A DNA stretch of 64,000 nucleotides from Diorhabda sublineata (taxonomy: Eukaryota; Arthropoda; Insecta; Coleoptera; Chrysomelidae), in NCBI RefSeq assembly GCF_026230105.1, contig NC_079477.1, positions 14,761,001 through 14,825,000 of the forward strand, read 5' to 3'. Below the pieces are notes generated by a model. The model worked only from the letters and a program-made list of their open reading frames with translations. It was not told the DNA's origin and made no database searches. The translations under genes and the position numbers were made by a program. How positions within the stretch are numbered: the stretch's first letter is position 1; each line of letters starts with the position of its first letter. Of the stretch, positions 1 to 11,300 are shown one piece after another.

Positions 1-598
1 ACTTAGTAAGAAGAAGCTACCGACTTTTCAGGGACCACTAAAAAGAGAAAGAGAGACACATTTAATGAGCTTCGAAATGGTCTCTGATGGACATTTCCTA
101 CGGTCTCGCTATAAACTAACGGAATCGCAATTCACTTGACAGATATAGATACTTCACTGTGTTTGAACTGTCGTTAAATTGTTCAATAAATTAACCAACC
201 TGTTTGGTTTGAGATGTTTGTATATCTCGTTTACCATTCGACATTTTTTTAATGAGGCATTTTGCCTCTGTAGTCCAATTAAAAAAAGATAAATGAGAAA
301 AAACTTGTTTAATTTTCTAATAAAATTTGTTAAGTTCTCATTATGAATAATATTTTGATCATAGCATTCTATTAATGAGTTGAATTAACTTTTTCAATAT
401 TTATAAACTCATAATCTACGCCTATTTAAAATAATTATACGAACGAATTCAGCTTGTAATTATTTATTCGTAATAATAATGATTATGCAACATAAAACTT
501 ATACAACTTCACTTGTGCATTTCTTATTTCACACTCTCATCATTTGATTTATTAGAAAAAAATCAACACATAAACCTGAAAAATCGATCAAGACTTTG
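1..598. other. AT-rich DNA without a recognised gene
   Basis: No convincing reading frame. Positions 100-215 contain a compact stretch ending in AATAAATTAACC that could be the end of an old retroelement or LTR, but no partner copy is present in the window to test this. Confidence 0.3.
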
Positions 599-599
599 G

Positions 600-688
600 A
601 TAATGAATGAAATATACTTGTATTATTGTGAAAAAAGCGTCGAGCGCTCGATGTACGAGCGATTATACTAGTATTTTTCATTCATTAT
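600..688. repeat. Imperfect hairpin with a CpG-rich palindromic loop
   Basis: The arm at 601-626 (begins TAATGAATGAAATATAC) is the reverse complement of 662-687 at about 23 of 26 positions. The loop holds a perfect 12-bp palindrome TCGAGCGCTCGA at 640-651, followed by GCTCG-ATGTA-CGAGC (646-660). CpG is rare in the surrounding DNA, so the CpG cluster stands out. Flanking TA/TTA would fit a very short MITE, but no second copy was seen. Confidence 0.6.
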
Positions 689-724
689 TATTTTTACCTT
701 ATTTTAGAAATTATTATTAGTTTA

Positions 725-1450
725 ATGCGCTTTATAAGAGTGTTTTTTCTTAGTTTTTCAAAACTTTCGAAGAATCAAATAAAGCTAGATCACTTTTCTA
801 TAATTTGGAAATTTGTGAATGTAGCCAAAAATTTATCAAATTCTATATCCCGTTCCCATCATCTGCTTTCATATAACCCTAATGCTAATGCTAACTTACA
901 CAGTTTCTTCTTTATGCCCGTAGTTTTAGCAGAGCTTCGCAGTACAATTAATGACATCAAAAATAAATACTCATCTGAAACTGATGGACTTACATTAACA
1001 ATGTTTTCGAGTCTGCCCGATTACCCAATAAACCACCTTACCACTTTAATTAACGTTCCATTTCGAAATGGCACTTTTCCCAATTGCCTTAAGACGGCTA
1101 TAATTATAACTTTGTATAAAGAAGATCAAAATCAAGCATAGAATTATCACCCAAATGCACTCTACCAATAGATTTGGGTTTTTAAGTAGATACTCTAGCC
1201 TAAACTGCCATCATTCTACTGCAACAACTTTTTGTGATTTTTCTAAGGTTTTGATTGTGTTAATCATATTTTAATTAACATATTGCAGTACTACGGCTTC
1301 AAAGGAACAACTCTCGCATGGCTTAAGTCATACTTTAGATGTCTTCTTTCAAGCCAATAGAATGTGGTGTACCCCAAGGCTCAGTACTAGGCCCTATTTT
1401 GTTCCTTTTGTTTATCAACTTCATTGCCTGTCTAGACATCAACGGGAGTT
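725..1450 (+). pseudogene. Non-LTR retrotransposon reverse transcriptase fragment (copy 1)
   Basis: Relic of a jockey/CR1-like reverse transcriptase. Residues about 66-138 of the open frame at 725-1141 carry the finger region that precedes the catalytic palm, including NGTFPNCLKTAII and LYKED. A stop at 1139 interrupts what should read on into NYHP. After a gap the palm continues in other frames: TFCDFSKV near 1220, QYYGFKGTTLAWLKSYF near 1285-1335, then CGVPQGSVLGPILFLLFINF at 1360-1425. The FADDT-containing catalytic motif is missing, because the sequence jumps at about 1445 into the fingers of a second copy. No endonuclease or gag-like ORF1 is visible upstream. Family assignment is from motif recognition only. 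Confidence 0.75.
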
Positions 1451-2570
1451 TGCCCGATTGCACATTAAATCACCTTACCAATTTAATCAACGTTTCATTT
1501 CAAAATGGCACTTTTCCAAATTACCTTAAGACGGCTATAATTATGCCTCTGTATAAAGGAGGACTTCAAAATCAAGCATCTAATTATTGCTCAGAAAGAT
1601 TGGTCTAAAAGAGGCTTTTATTATCTCTGTTTCTATATAAAATATTTGGTACCCATCAATTTGTATTTTTAAGTAACAAATGCACAAATGATGCTATATT
1701 ATCCCTCCTAATTAATGTTTACTCCAGCCTGGACAGCTGCGACAAAACAACAAATTGCAGTACTACGGTTTCAGGGGAGTACCTCTCGCATGATTTAAAT
1801 CATACCTTACCAACAGAAGTCAGCTCGTGTTGAGTGTTGATACAGCGATATCTCCTTGCAAGTCAATAGAATGTGGAGTGCCCCAAGGCTCAATACTAGG
1901 CCTTATTTTGTCTATTTATAAACGACATCGCTTATATAGACATCAGTGGTAGAATCCGTTTGCAGACGATACTAGTTTCTTTTGGAGCCACCTTGATGTC
2001 GCGGCACTTCATAGGACCGTATCTAGTGACCTAACCAACCTCAAATCATAGTGCGCTTCTAATCTTTTGTGTCTCAACATTTCTAAAACTAAAGTTTTAT
2101 CATCCAAAAATACATGGCAGCCTTTTTAATAAATAACACCACCACTCACGTCGTTGAATCTTAAAATTCTTAGTGCTTATTATGGACAATTCCTTGAAAT
2201 GGGAATTACATAATGCCATCTTATCCAAAAAATTAAGTTCCAATTTGCCCTTCGCTTCTGGGGTATGTTTTGTGCGACTCAATTTGAACTAATCTTCAAA
2301 CTACAAAAAAAAGCTGTTACATATTTACTCGGACTAGGCAGCAGGGCTCACCGTCGGGACATCATTAAAAGATTAAAAATTCCTTTCTTATTCATCTTTG
2401 AATCTGTTTGTCTAGTTCCTAAACTCCCTTCTCCAATTTTAGAAAGATAGTTGCATGGCTATCCATTTAGGAATGCGGAATATGACCTTTACCTATCGAC
2501 TCCACGTTCAGAATTATTTAAGGGCTTAATATTTTACAATGCTAATAATATTTAATTCCGGGCATACTGC
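1448..2570 (+). pseudogene. Non-LTR retrotransposon reverse transcriptase, longer copy 2
   Basis: Second, longer relic of the same family. It starts again in the fingers (LPDCTLNHLTNLINVSFQNG, NYLKTAIIMPLYKGG) and continues with QFVFLSNKCTNDAI (about 1655), YYGFRGVPLA (about 1765), GVPQGSIL (about 1877) and the catalytic FADDTSFF at about 1963-1986. Next come NLLCLNISKTKVLSSKNT (2060-2110) and SLKWELH. The thumb/C-terminal part reads LQKKAVTYLLGLGSRAHRRD (about 2300-2365), LFIFESVCLV, then RNAEYDLYLSTPRSELFKG (2472-2528). At least eight frame changes or stops lie along it, so it is long dead. The C-terminal LQK-RA-L-G pattern is typical of jockey/CR1-like ORF2 proteins. Confidence 0.8.
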
Positions 2571-3390
2571 AAACTGGTTTAATTTTGAATGGACCTACAT
2601 ACAAAGTATTACCTATTATAATTACCTATAATTTTCTAATTCCTTGTGGTTTTCTTCTTTATCGAAAAACTGACAGTTTTTTTCGTAAAATTACTGATTC
2701 GTCAAATTGTTTCGTTACAAAAAGAAATTTATCCGATCAAAAAAACTCTATGTTCGTGCCCTGAAGGAACCTCAATAAATAATTTATCAGGTTATTTATT
2801 AAACTATTATCAGTGGAAACTGGTTTCTTATTTTCTACGATATCCATGGACCATGGACCATGGTTCCTACAGTAACAATGCCATCCTCATTTTAATAAAA
2901 GTTATTGACTCAATATTGTTTGGTAATTGCTATTCACTCTCCTTTAATTTCGTTATCATCATATACATTCCCATTTCGCGGGACCATTTCAGTTTTCGTC
3001 TGTTTGGAGAGAGAACACATCGATTTGGCGATTATCTAGGAAGCATAATAATAATTGTTAGAGATATTACCGAGCTACTTTCTTATTCAATTGTAATGTT
3101 ACATCCACTATCCTTTACCTATTGGTTCTGTTGAATCTTCAAGCACTTTAACTGCTTTTGATGGTCGTCTCATCTAAGAAATTTTTCTATTTTGTTTGCG
3201 AAATTAGAAATTTTGTCATTTCTCGGGTTATTATTTGCTATCTTGACGATTCTGCGTCATGCGTATTAAAGATGAATTTGTGTAATTATTGCGATCTTGT
3301 TAACAGTTTTGTTAATGATTCAATATATTTTTGGCTTTGTTAGTGCGTTTACTGTCCCTGAAAAATTCGTTACATAGTTATTTTGACGTA
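2571..3390. other. No gene recognised; small 7-bp repeat
   Basis: Open frames here (for example 2646-3134 plus) look like chance frames in T-rich DNA. The only structure is three copies of CCATGGA at 2844-2863, which form overlapping NcoI-type palindromes. Confidence 0.4.
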
Positions 3391-3398
3391 AACTTATC

Positions 3399-3432
3399 TA
3401 TAAATACGAGGACGATGACATTCCTGTCATAC
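3399..3432 (+). promoter_or_regulatory. TATA box and initiator-like site
   Basis: TATAAATA at 3399-3406 in the context TATCTATAAATACGAGGACG is followed 30 nt later by TCATAC (3427-3432), an initiator-like match with A at 3429. No ATG occurs between this start and 3524, so the first AUG of the predicted transcript opens the small frame described next. The spacing is right for an insect RNA polymerase II core promoter, but this is a sequence match only. Confidence 0.4.
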
Positions 3433-3523
3433 ATTCACAACAATATAAGATCCAAATAATTGGCTCAATCATAACATTTATAAAACAATACTCGAAACTC
3501 CTTCCTCGTGCATTTCTGATAAA

Positions 3524-3682
3524 ATGGCAGTTTGTGAATCTATTGGAGTCCTTATCATTTTGGGCGTACTGCAACTAATGTTTTGGATTCTCTCCTTTTG
3601 CACATAGTTGTTCTTTCTCCGAGACTTTTTTACTGCTATCTATAAGGCAGCAAAGAAATTAGCTAATGCCTACTTAGATTGA
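3524..3682 (+). CDS. Candidate small membrane/secreted protein with in-frame TAG
   Basis: I do not recognise this protein. The frame starts at ATG 3524 in a good context (AAAATGG). It encodes a hydrophobic segment, residues 6-26 (IGVLIILGVLQLMFWILSF), which could be a signal peptide or membrane helix. Codon 28 is TAG (3605-3607). In the same frame a further 24 residues follow, with hydrophobic then basic amphipathic character (LFFLRDFFTAIYKAAKKLAN), before TGA at 3680. A TATA box lies 125 bp upstream, no earlier AUG is present, and AATAAA occurs at 3878-3883. Together these suggest a small transcription unit of about 450-500 nt. The TAG could mean a pseudogene, a 27-residue product, readthrough or a sequence error. 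Confidence 0.35.
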
Positions 3683-3877
3683 AGATTGAAGATTAGAACA
3701 AACTTTACAGGTTCGTGTTTTCTTTCGAACTGCTTTCCACTTTATAACATTTCTTCACGATAGATTATATCTCTTACAAACTAACTAAATCAACTTATAT
3801 TGTATGTTTTATAGATATAATCATTAAATTACGAATCTCAGTTGTATTACTTGTTGTGTTTTAGGTAAGCATAAAAC

Positions 3878-3883
3878 AATAAA
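3878..3883 (+). terminator. Possible polyadenylation signal
   Basis: AATAAA about 195 bp after the end of the small frame that opens at 3524. The hexamer is common by chance in this AT-rich DNA, so its weight comes only from position. Confidence 0.25.
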
Positions 3884-4152
3884 TCACTATATCTTGTCCC
3901 CAAATGCTTCAGCTGCCATTTTTGGGAATAGTTCAATGCTACCAAGCTGCTACTTAATTACTAGCACGATCTATAACTAAAGAGCCAGGGTCTATTCGAT
4001 ATTGTATTCATTCAGACCAAATTTTTTGACTATGCTCTTTTTTTCCTTAAATAATTTCCCTACTGTAAAAAGCAGTATATCGTCCATTACGTGCGAGCTG
4101 CAAACAAAGTGAATGTCTAATTTCCTTTTTTTATTTCTCCTCACATATATCT

Positions 4153-4406
4153 TGTTGTAAAATCCTCCTCGTGTATGTCTAGAAAGAAAACAAAAATATA
4201 AAAGAAATAGAGTCGCAGTTGTATGTGATGCGTCTAAAATGCCACTGGTAAATGGTCTGTATCTAATGATTAAAAAAAGGGCCATTATCCGCGAGCTGAA
4301 CAAACCGAAAAGAAAGCACAAAGAAAAAGAAAAAAAACTAGGGTCCAGACAGTACATAGATGAAATTCAAGAACGTAACTTGGGGAGAGGAAGTTATTTG
4401 ATTTAA
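4153..4406 (+). pseudogene. Lysine/arginine-rich open frame, unrecognised
   Basis: A plus-strand frame stays open from 4153 to TAA 4404-4406. ATG codons in frame are at about 4239 and 4266; from 4266 it gives 46 residues. It is strongly basic (IIRELNKPKRKHKEKEKK) and ends LGSRQYIDEIQERNLGRGSY. The layout, a basic linker followed by a short charged helix with a G-x-Y ending, is reminiscent of the N-terminal part of insect PIF/Harbinger (HARBI1-like) transposases, but no DDE region follows, so the match is weak. It could equally be chance. The minus-strand frame over 3992-4357 has no protein-like features. Confidence 0.25.
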
Positions 4407-5700
4407 TTAGTTGCTAGGAAATATAAGATTCCTCTTTCAATATATACTTTAATTGTACAATTTGTAATAACTATGATAAATCTGACAAAAATAATATAAA
4501 AGTCTAGTTCATTCCTCCAAAATATTGCTTATGAGTAGCTCAACTTCTTTTCAAATTTAAAGTAGTCATTTAAAATAGATGTTATCTTTTTGTTTTTGAT
4601 GTTCTATTTCAATTCAAAATCTCTCTGTAGTCACAATAACTGATTAAAATAAGCAATCTAATTTCCAAGTGGAAATGAGTATTCTTTGCAGAAACACGGG
4701 CCCGATCTTAGGCATTCTATATTTTGATGTATATTTGGAATTAATTTGACTTTTTCCACTAAATTTAATTGATGTACAAAAACAAAACGAAATTATTATG
4801 TAATTGCATCCTCATTAGCTGATATTATAGGTTGGAAAAGAGATAAATTTATTATGACGAATTGAATTTACTTCAATTACGTAGTGGAAAGAAGAATGTT
4901 GAAAAAATTAATTTTCATATTCTATAGTTGCTAAAAATTTAGCATCCTCTATATATTAAAAGGTGTAAGAAATAAGAAATTAAAGAAATTTAAAAATATA
5001 TCTGTAATAAAGAAAGCAGCATGGTACTCTCTTGAGGTTACAATTGATGTATCCTCTTTGCTAATTTATTATTTTGTTAATCATATTAAGTGATAGTTAA
5101 AATTAGCTAATTAATATTCACTAGGAACCTATGAAATTACTATTAGTTAAATAAGAATAAGGAATAATATTTGCATCAACTGCAACATAATAATTGCAAT
5201 TTTTATCACAATACGGTTATTTGTTTTTTTTCTCAAATGAACAAGAGTTTACTCAACTGGAAGAAATTTATCTCAATTTATATTATCACTTTGGTGTAAA
5301 CTACCTTCCATTCTGGATCCATCTAAACTCTACATTAGTATTGAATAATGAAACAACTTTTGAGAAAAGAGTGAAAGCTTAGTAGAATATGTAAACAAAT
5401 CATCTTTTTTTATCTTGGTTCATTCATCAGTTTATAGTTGATCTATAGCATAAAGTATTTTTTCATATAAATAGAATAATTTTCCAGAAGTTGAGTGAAT
5501 TACTCATCACCAACAAACTGCATGGTATAGTACTCCCAACCCAATCGCAAAGAGAAAAGGCAATAACTATCACTATCCAAAGAAAATATAAGAACTTATA
5601 TGTGAAAAGCATAAATTGAGACACAGGTGGAATCAAACGATACTCACAGGAAAATTCGAAGGTGAGGTGGTCCTCATTTTGAGGATCCCAACCGTTTTGA
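4407..5700. other. AT-rich DNA, nothing recognised
   Basis: No repeats shared with other parts of the window and no protein motifs were seen. Short open frames at 5194-5382 and 5463-5738 have no recognisable features. Confidence 0.4.
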
Positions 5701-5703
5701 CGC

Positions 5704-5925
5704 TTGAGTTTAAACAACTTTTCCGATCCTCTTTGCATTCGTCATGACTATCAACAAATAATAAGACCAATATTTGACAGTTTGTGGTCTGAATCTAGGA
5801 TATCGATGTTTTCCCATGGTCAATTATATGCTGCATATTCATGGGTCAAAAGACCCTCTGCGTTATTTATTCTTGCGCCTGATGATAAAACAAAAAATTT
5901 CGTCTATCACAAGTTGCATCACTGA
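5704..5925 (+). pseudogene. Helitron helicase C-terminal fragment
   Basis: The last part of a Helitron Rep/helicase (Pif1-like SF1 helicase domain) is readable. The frame at 5774 gives CGLNLGYRCF, and the other frame continues with FSHGQLYAAYSWVKRPSALF (about 5810-5868), then ILAPDDKTKNFVYHK and a stop at 5923-5925. In the family this is the GLNLE-x-CFSHGQLYVACSRVG motif near the helicase end, where the Arg of SRV takes part in ATP hydrolysis; here it reads SWV. A frameshift at about 5808-5815 separates the two halves and everything upstream is missing. The hairpin and CTAA just downstream fit the 3' end of the same element. Confidence 0.8.
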
Positions 5926-5959
5926 AGAGTCTAACCTAAGCACCAAAATACCTGACACG

Positions 5960-6010
5960 AAAAGAATCATCAAAATACTTGATTCTTTTTATTTATATTT
6001 ATTATCCTAA
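5960..6010 (+). mobile_element. Probable Helitron 3' terminus (hairpin plus CTAA)
   Basis: AAAAGAATCA (5960-5969) and TGATTCTTTT (5980-5989) form a perfect 10-bp stem with a 10-nt loop. Seventeen bases further on is CTAA (6007-6010) followed by T. Helitrons end in CTRR preceded by a short hairpin and insert between A and T. The hairpin is AT-rich and slightly farther from the end than usual, so the exact end is inferred from the helicase scrap 35 bp upstream. Confidence 0.6.
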
Positions 6011-7139
6011 TAAATAAAATTAATAAAATACAAAATTTGCTCATTTATTGCTTTTAAGTCGGAATAAAGTTCGCCTGGTTAGCTAGTGTTTTATGACTTA
6101 TTCTTTCAATACTGAAGGACCCCAAGCAATTGAACTATGATTTTATGTTATATTATGTTCACTCTATAAAACTGATTGTTCATCTCTTATTTCAGAGATA
6201 TTAGTAAGTTTCATGGAATAACAGTTTGGATTTGTAGGTTCATAACAAAATTTCCAATAATTCAATCGTCTACAAGTGGATAAAATTTCTTATATATCCA
6301 TATCACAACTGACATGTCAAGTTAAAAGAATTTAAAAAGAAGAAGATTCGAAAAATAAGGAAAATCATTATTTAAAAACCGCTAACGGAAAACCCTCATG
6401 CTAGGTAACGTTTTCTCCTCCATTGATAAAAGGAAATAATCGTTAACTAAAGCCAAACGATGACGCTACATACTATCTTATCTGTTAATAGAAGAGAACC
6501 TTGGATAAATATACGCAGATAAAGGGATGGAGTAGTGCACATCAAGTGTTTCGAAATTGATTAAAATGGTGGTAAAAGCAGTGAGGTTGAGATTAACTTT
6601 AGTCTGATGATCGTGAAATTATAAAAACTAGCGATTTACTTGAAATAACGAATATTGTGATTTGAAATGTTAATTTCATGATACGAAAAGAGACATTTTG
6701 CTTACATCGTTCAGCTCATAGAATCCGTGATTAGAAAATAAGTGGGAAGCATCATCCAACTCTGCTTAACGCCTAATTTCTCCGTTTTGAAATTCTCCAT
6801 TAGCTTATTATGTGCAATTTTCGATACCACACTCATATCTGTCTTTACGATTTGTGAACGAGTTTTTTCAATAATTCCACATCGTGTTAAATTTTTTCAT
6901 TTTTGTCTTAGTTTTCAATATACAGAAAATAACCGATACAAGCTAGGCCGGATATTGCCTAATAACTTCTTTCATTTACTCCTGTCTGCTTTTTGTTTCT
7001 TTTGTAAGATGTTTATTTTTCCAAATGGTGTTGTCGAGGAATCCTACTACTTTATTTGTTTTGACGACCTACTGTCGTACCTCATTCTCGACATCTCCAT
7101 AGCTTGTGTTTGATTTTCAAATACATTCATTAATTACCC
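6011..7139. other. AT-rich DNA, nothing recognised
   Basis: Beyond the Helitron end. The open frame 6742-7113 is T-rich and shows no protein motif; no repeat shared with the rest of the window was found. Confidence 0.4.
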
Positions 7140-8300
7140 CACAACAATCGATGACATAAACAATTGACCACTCAAACACACAGATATTCTGACACCTAAA
7201 ACTTTCAAGATTTCAAAACTTGAACACTAAAATACTTGAACAGTGAAATACCCAACAATACAATACAATGTAGCATTCAAGCGCTATCATTTGCTATACC
7301 AACAATCAAATACTATACTCGAACAATGCAACAATCAAACATCCAAATAGTCAAACAATCTAACATTCAAGCTTCAATATACAACACCTTACACTCAAAC
7401 ACTCCAACAAACAAATACTCAGAATTCAACGATCAATCCAGCTCTCAAACAATCAAACTCTAATAAATCAATTATTCCATCAGTTATAAGTACAATCAAT
7501 AATAAAGCAAATATACATGCCCACAAAAAGCCACTAGAATGCCACGCAACGCTCTTGCTCACATATACCTACCAGAAGAGCTTGTAGCTTAGTGGTCCAG
7601 AGGCATTTAAGCATGCGTGCGTTTGTTTTTAGTGTGCTTCACTAGAATTTCTTGTGAGGACCCGATCATGTCCTTACAGGTTATTCCTCAGCCTGGTAAG
7701 GTATAATTCAGGATAACCTGATAAGGACTTGATGAGGTAACGCGCATCAACAATGAGGTCCTGATCAGGTTTACCTTATATGGTTTTCATCAGGAGAAGA
7801 AGAAGAATCAGGAAAAAATCGGTCAAATGCGTAATTGTGTGCTTGGCGGTTAGAGTGTTGTCTGTTTGAGTATTTAGCTAAGCAGTTGTTTAGTGAGTGG
7901 TTGTTTTGATGTTTTTTGATTGGGTACTTTTGAGTTCTACTGTTTGATTGTTGGAGAGATTGAGAGTTCGATAGCTTTTAGTACTTGAGTGTTTCACTAA
8001 TATAGTTTTTAACTGTTAAGTTTATAAATCTTAGTGTGTTTGAGACTTAAACACACTCAACTCTCAAACATACCAACGGTTCAACATTAGAATACTCCAT
8101 TCAAGTAAAACTCAAAATCGGAAAAATTAAATAAGTTACGTACACGGCGAGAAGCTAGCACACGCACCAACAAACGAGCTAAGAAAACAATGCACATCTG
8201 CATTCATAACTGTTCATAATCCAGTAACATGCGCGAGTTAATTGTTTGTTGGATTAATTGAGTATTTGAAAGTTTGATGTTTGTTGTTTGCGTGTTTCTA
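7140..8300. repeat. Foldback-like block: opposite-strand low-complexity arms around a palindromic core
   Basis: The left part (7140-7460) is an irregular run of A/C-rich words such as CAACAATCAAAC, ACTCAAACA and CATTCAAGC. The right part (7840-8030) is built of the complementary G/T-rich words (GTTTGATTGTTGG, GAGTGTTT, TTGAGTGTT). A shorter A/C block (8041-8110) and G/T block (8225-8300) follow. The core (7660-7800) holds short palindromes: CCTTACAGG pairs with CCTGGTAAGG, and CCTGATCAGG occurs near 7768. Long inverted arms made of short subrepeats are typical of foldback (FB/Galileo-like) elements. No transposase is present. GGACCCGAT of the core recurs at 34064. Confidence 0.5.
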
Positions 8301-11300
8301 TTTCTATTATTCTTAAAACTTCTTGACGAATTCGTTATAAAGCTAAAGCGTATTTTTCGATTCTTTGAGTTAAACCAAATTCATTTAATCTAGTAAATCT
8401 TTTTTAAGATACTAGACGAGAAGACCAAAAGTGCTACAATTCACTTCTATAAATTACAGCAACGAATATTATTACACTGATGTATGTGTGATGTATATAA
8501 CCAGTTCCTAAAAACCTATTACATGTATATATCATTAGAGTATTTGCTATTTGTAATATAAAGTCAAAATTATCTGTTCTGTTGAAGTCACGATTCAACC
8601 GTAAGGATGTGAAAATTGCGTCGTTTCGATCCATTGCAAAGAGGTTTAATGAGTTAGTTTCCAGACTATAATTCTACTGCGGATTCATATGAAACTACGT
8701 GCCAAGTACGTCTAATGAGTGTTTATATTTTAACAGCAAAGAAGACAACTTCCTGTTAATATAATTATCGTTAAACCAACCGGTAATAACTATACAAGAG
8801 CAAAATCAAATTGAAGTTTAAAATGTATAAGAAGACGAAATTTAAATAATATAACGGTAATAAGAACTAGCCTAGGAAGAATACTTCAAATCCAAATCAA
8901 TAAATTTCAATGTTGTCATATCGTTGGAATTATTACTATGGAGAACATAAAATAGCAGCTTCTTTCATAAAAAATCACTAAAAACTTTTGGCATATTAAC
9001 TTTTTTAAAGAATAAATTTTTGGTCCACTCAAACTACAATTCAGTTCATTTATTTTATTATTATAAAAAGAATTATAAACTGTAAAAATTTTTCAGACGA
9101 AAAATAACTGTGAGAATGCAATTCAGCATTCTACTAGTGTCATATTCCTTCGTATGTTTCCATATCTTATAATAACTATGGTTTGGTAATAATATCTAAG
9201 ATTTTAACGTATATAAATAATTAAAATAGGTATATTTGGTAACTGATATGAATAATCACAGATGTGCGTTAATAATGAATAAAATCATAACAAAGAAATT
9301 AATTGTTTTCATTCACAGCCATCAGGGCACTAAAAAAATATCTGTATCTGCTTATCATTTACAGCATTTAGTACATTACGTCGTATCTATTATCTTCTCT
9401 CCCTAACAAACAAGATGGAACTAAATATCTTGTTTCTGCTGTTAATCTTCATCATTTTGTGGTCTAGTTTTTCTTCTAAGCAGTAAATTTGGTTATTTCC
9501 AGTGGTATACGCATAAGCAGCTTTATAGGCGTCACAATTAACACGAATTTTGATGAAGATATCAAAATCTTTGATAAAGAAAGTTACTAATGTAGAATTC
9601 AAGTAAAATTTTAAGAGTAGAAGATTTAAAAAAAACTTGTAAGATATAACATTTACTGAAAAAGAACGAACAACCATAACGTGACATCTTAAACTATTTG
9701 CCATTCTACTTAATTAAAAATGGAATTGAAAAAGTTAATGATATAAATATGAATTATTGTGCTTGATATTGAACTCCCCTATTTCCTAATCAGAGTACTT
9801 TAAAAATTACCATCTGATCAGAGTAGTATTTATATTTTTGCATTATATGTTATTATGATATACCTTTAAGTACGTAGGTTGGAAACATCTTCCTTTATCG
9901 GTCTTTATCCTTGCCTTCAGTAATTTTATATTTTATTGTCAAATGTTGAGCATAGCACCTTATAAAAATATGAATCTTCTTATCCAATTACGACAATTTC
10001 CTTCAAAAAATGAGATTTATATCAGTATCAAAGTAGCACAACGACGTATTGCGAACATATCAAAAGCTAGATTGGCTTGGCACGGAAAACCGGTAATTTC
10101 CAATGCTGCTGTACCCTGCACTTTCGTTAGATTCTTTCTCTATCTTTCTTTCTTTATAAATTTCCACTACACTATTGCACCTGAAATGGTGGGCCTTACT
10201 TTCTATAACCAATATTTTACCTTTCGTATCTCACCCAGTATCTTCTCATAGATAGAGAAAACGTTGTTACCTTTTCCATTCTTTCCTCCACACTCCTTTT
10301 CCATGAAAAAGTCTATTATTCAATAGCAGAGTTCTTGTCCATTAAATTTTGTTGCCTCGAATTTTTGTATCTTTTATTTTCTTGTGAACAGAGTTAGTTC
10401 GTTATTTCAAAGTTTTCCCACAAAGTGATATCTTCCAGTGCCTTTTCCATGATGTTGATTATTTGTGGATCTCCGTCCAAAATGAATACATCGTTCGCAT
10501 TCCCTATTATTTTGATTTTTGAGCTGATTATTCTGCTTTTCATCTTTGCTAGCACTCAATTTATTATTATATGGTTCATTCCAGAGCTATTATCGACAGT
10601 GTTGAATCAACTGATTCGCTTTTTAAAAATTAGGTTTTGCTGAGTTTTGCAATTTGCTTCTATAGTTATGTCTTTTATGTAAAGTCTAATAGCCTATCCA
10701 CCACCCTAGCCACCCACACTTCACCTTATTTTCTTGAATGGTAGAACAATTTTTGGGCTTTTTTGAGAATAATCTGAATATAATTTAGTATACAACCTAG
10801 GTACTTTCGAAGCGTGATGGATATGTCTGATTCCGCTGACTCATACAGTTTGAAGAAGTTTATTTCTCTTATACCTTTTTGGAGATCTATTGTTCTATTT
10901 TCTGGCTCTCCAGCGATTATCTCCAGAAAACTCAAAAAATGAGCCCAAAAGACCCAAATATTAATTCTTGCGTTTCTTTCCAGGTCGTTGTTTATTATTA
11001 AGAGCCATTGGTTTTTTCGAAAGCAGTTTTCTGCTCCTGGCCACTTCATTTATGCCGTTTATTGATTCCGGGAATTTCTTTGACGATTCCGATTATCCCT
11101 TATCTATACCAGATATTGGTACACATTCAAACGTCTTCAGAGACCTCAACTTTGCTCCTGATACTCAGGCACGCGTCTATGTTTGAAAAACTAACTCTAT
11201 GGTATTCCTTTTGAAAAAACCGATCTTTTATACTTAAGCAAATTAGACAAATATTGTTTGTTTTCTTTTGCACTCAAAGATCGCGATATAATGGGGAAAT

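Noticed and set aside
1..240. Possible LTR end (AATAAATTAACC region)
   Set aside because: No second LTR, primer-binding site or polypurine tract nearby.
7575..7625. TAGCTTAGTGGT resembling a tRNA or SINE A box
   Set aside because: No B box (GGTTCGA-type) at the expected distance and no cloverleaf could be drawn.
9943..10251. 102-codon plus-strand frame
   Set aside because: Hydrophobic, T-rich second half and no recognisable domain; most likely chance.
10726..11049. 107-codon minus-strand frame
   Set aside because: Read in full; no family motif, no splice borders and no conserved neighbours.
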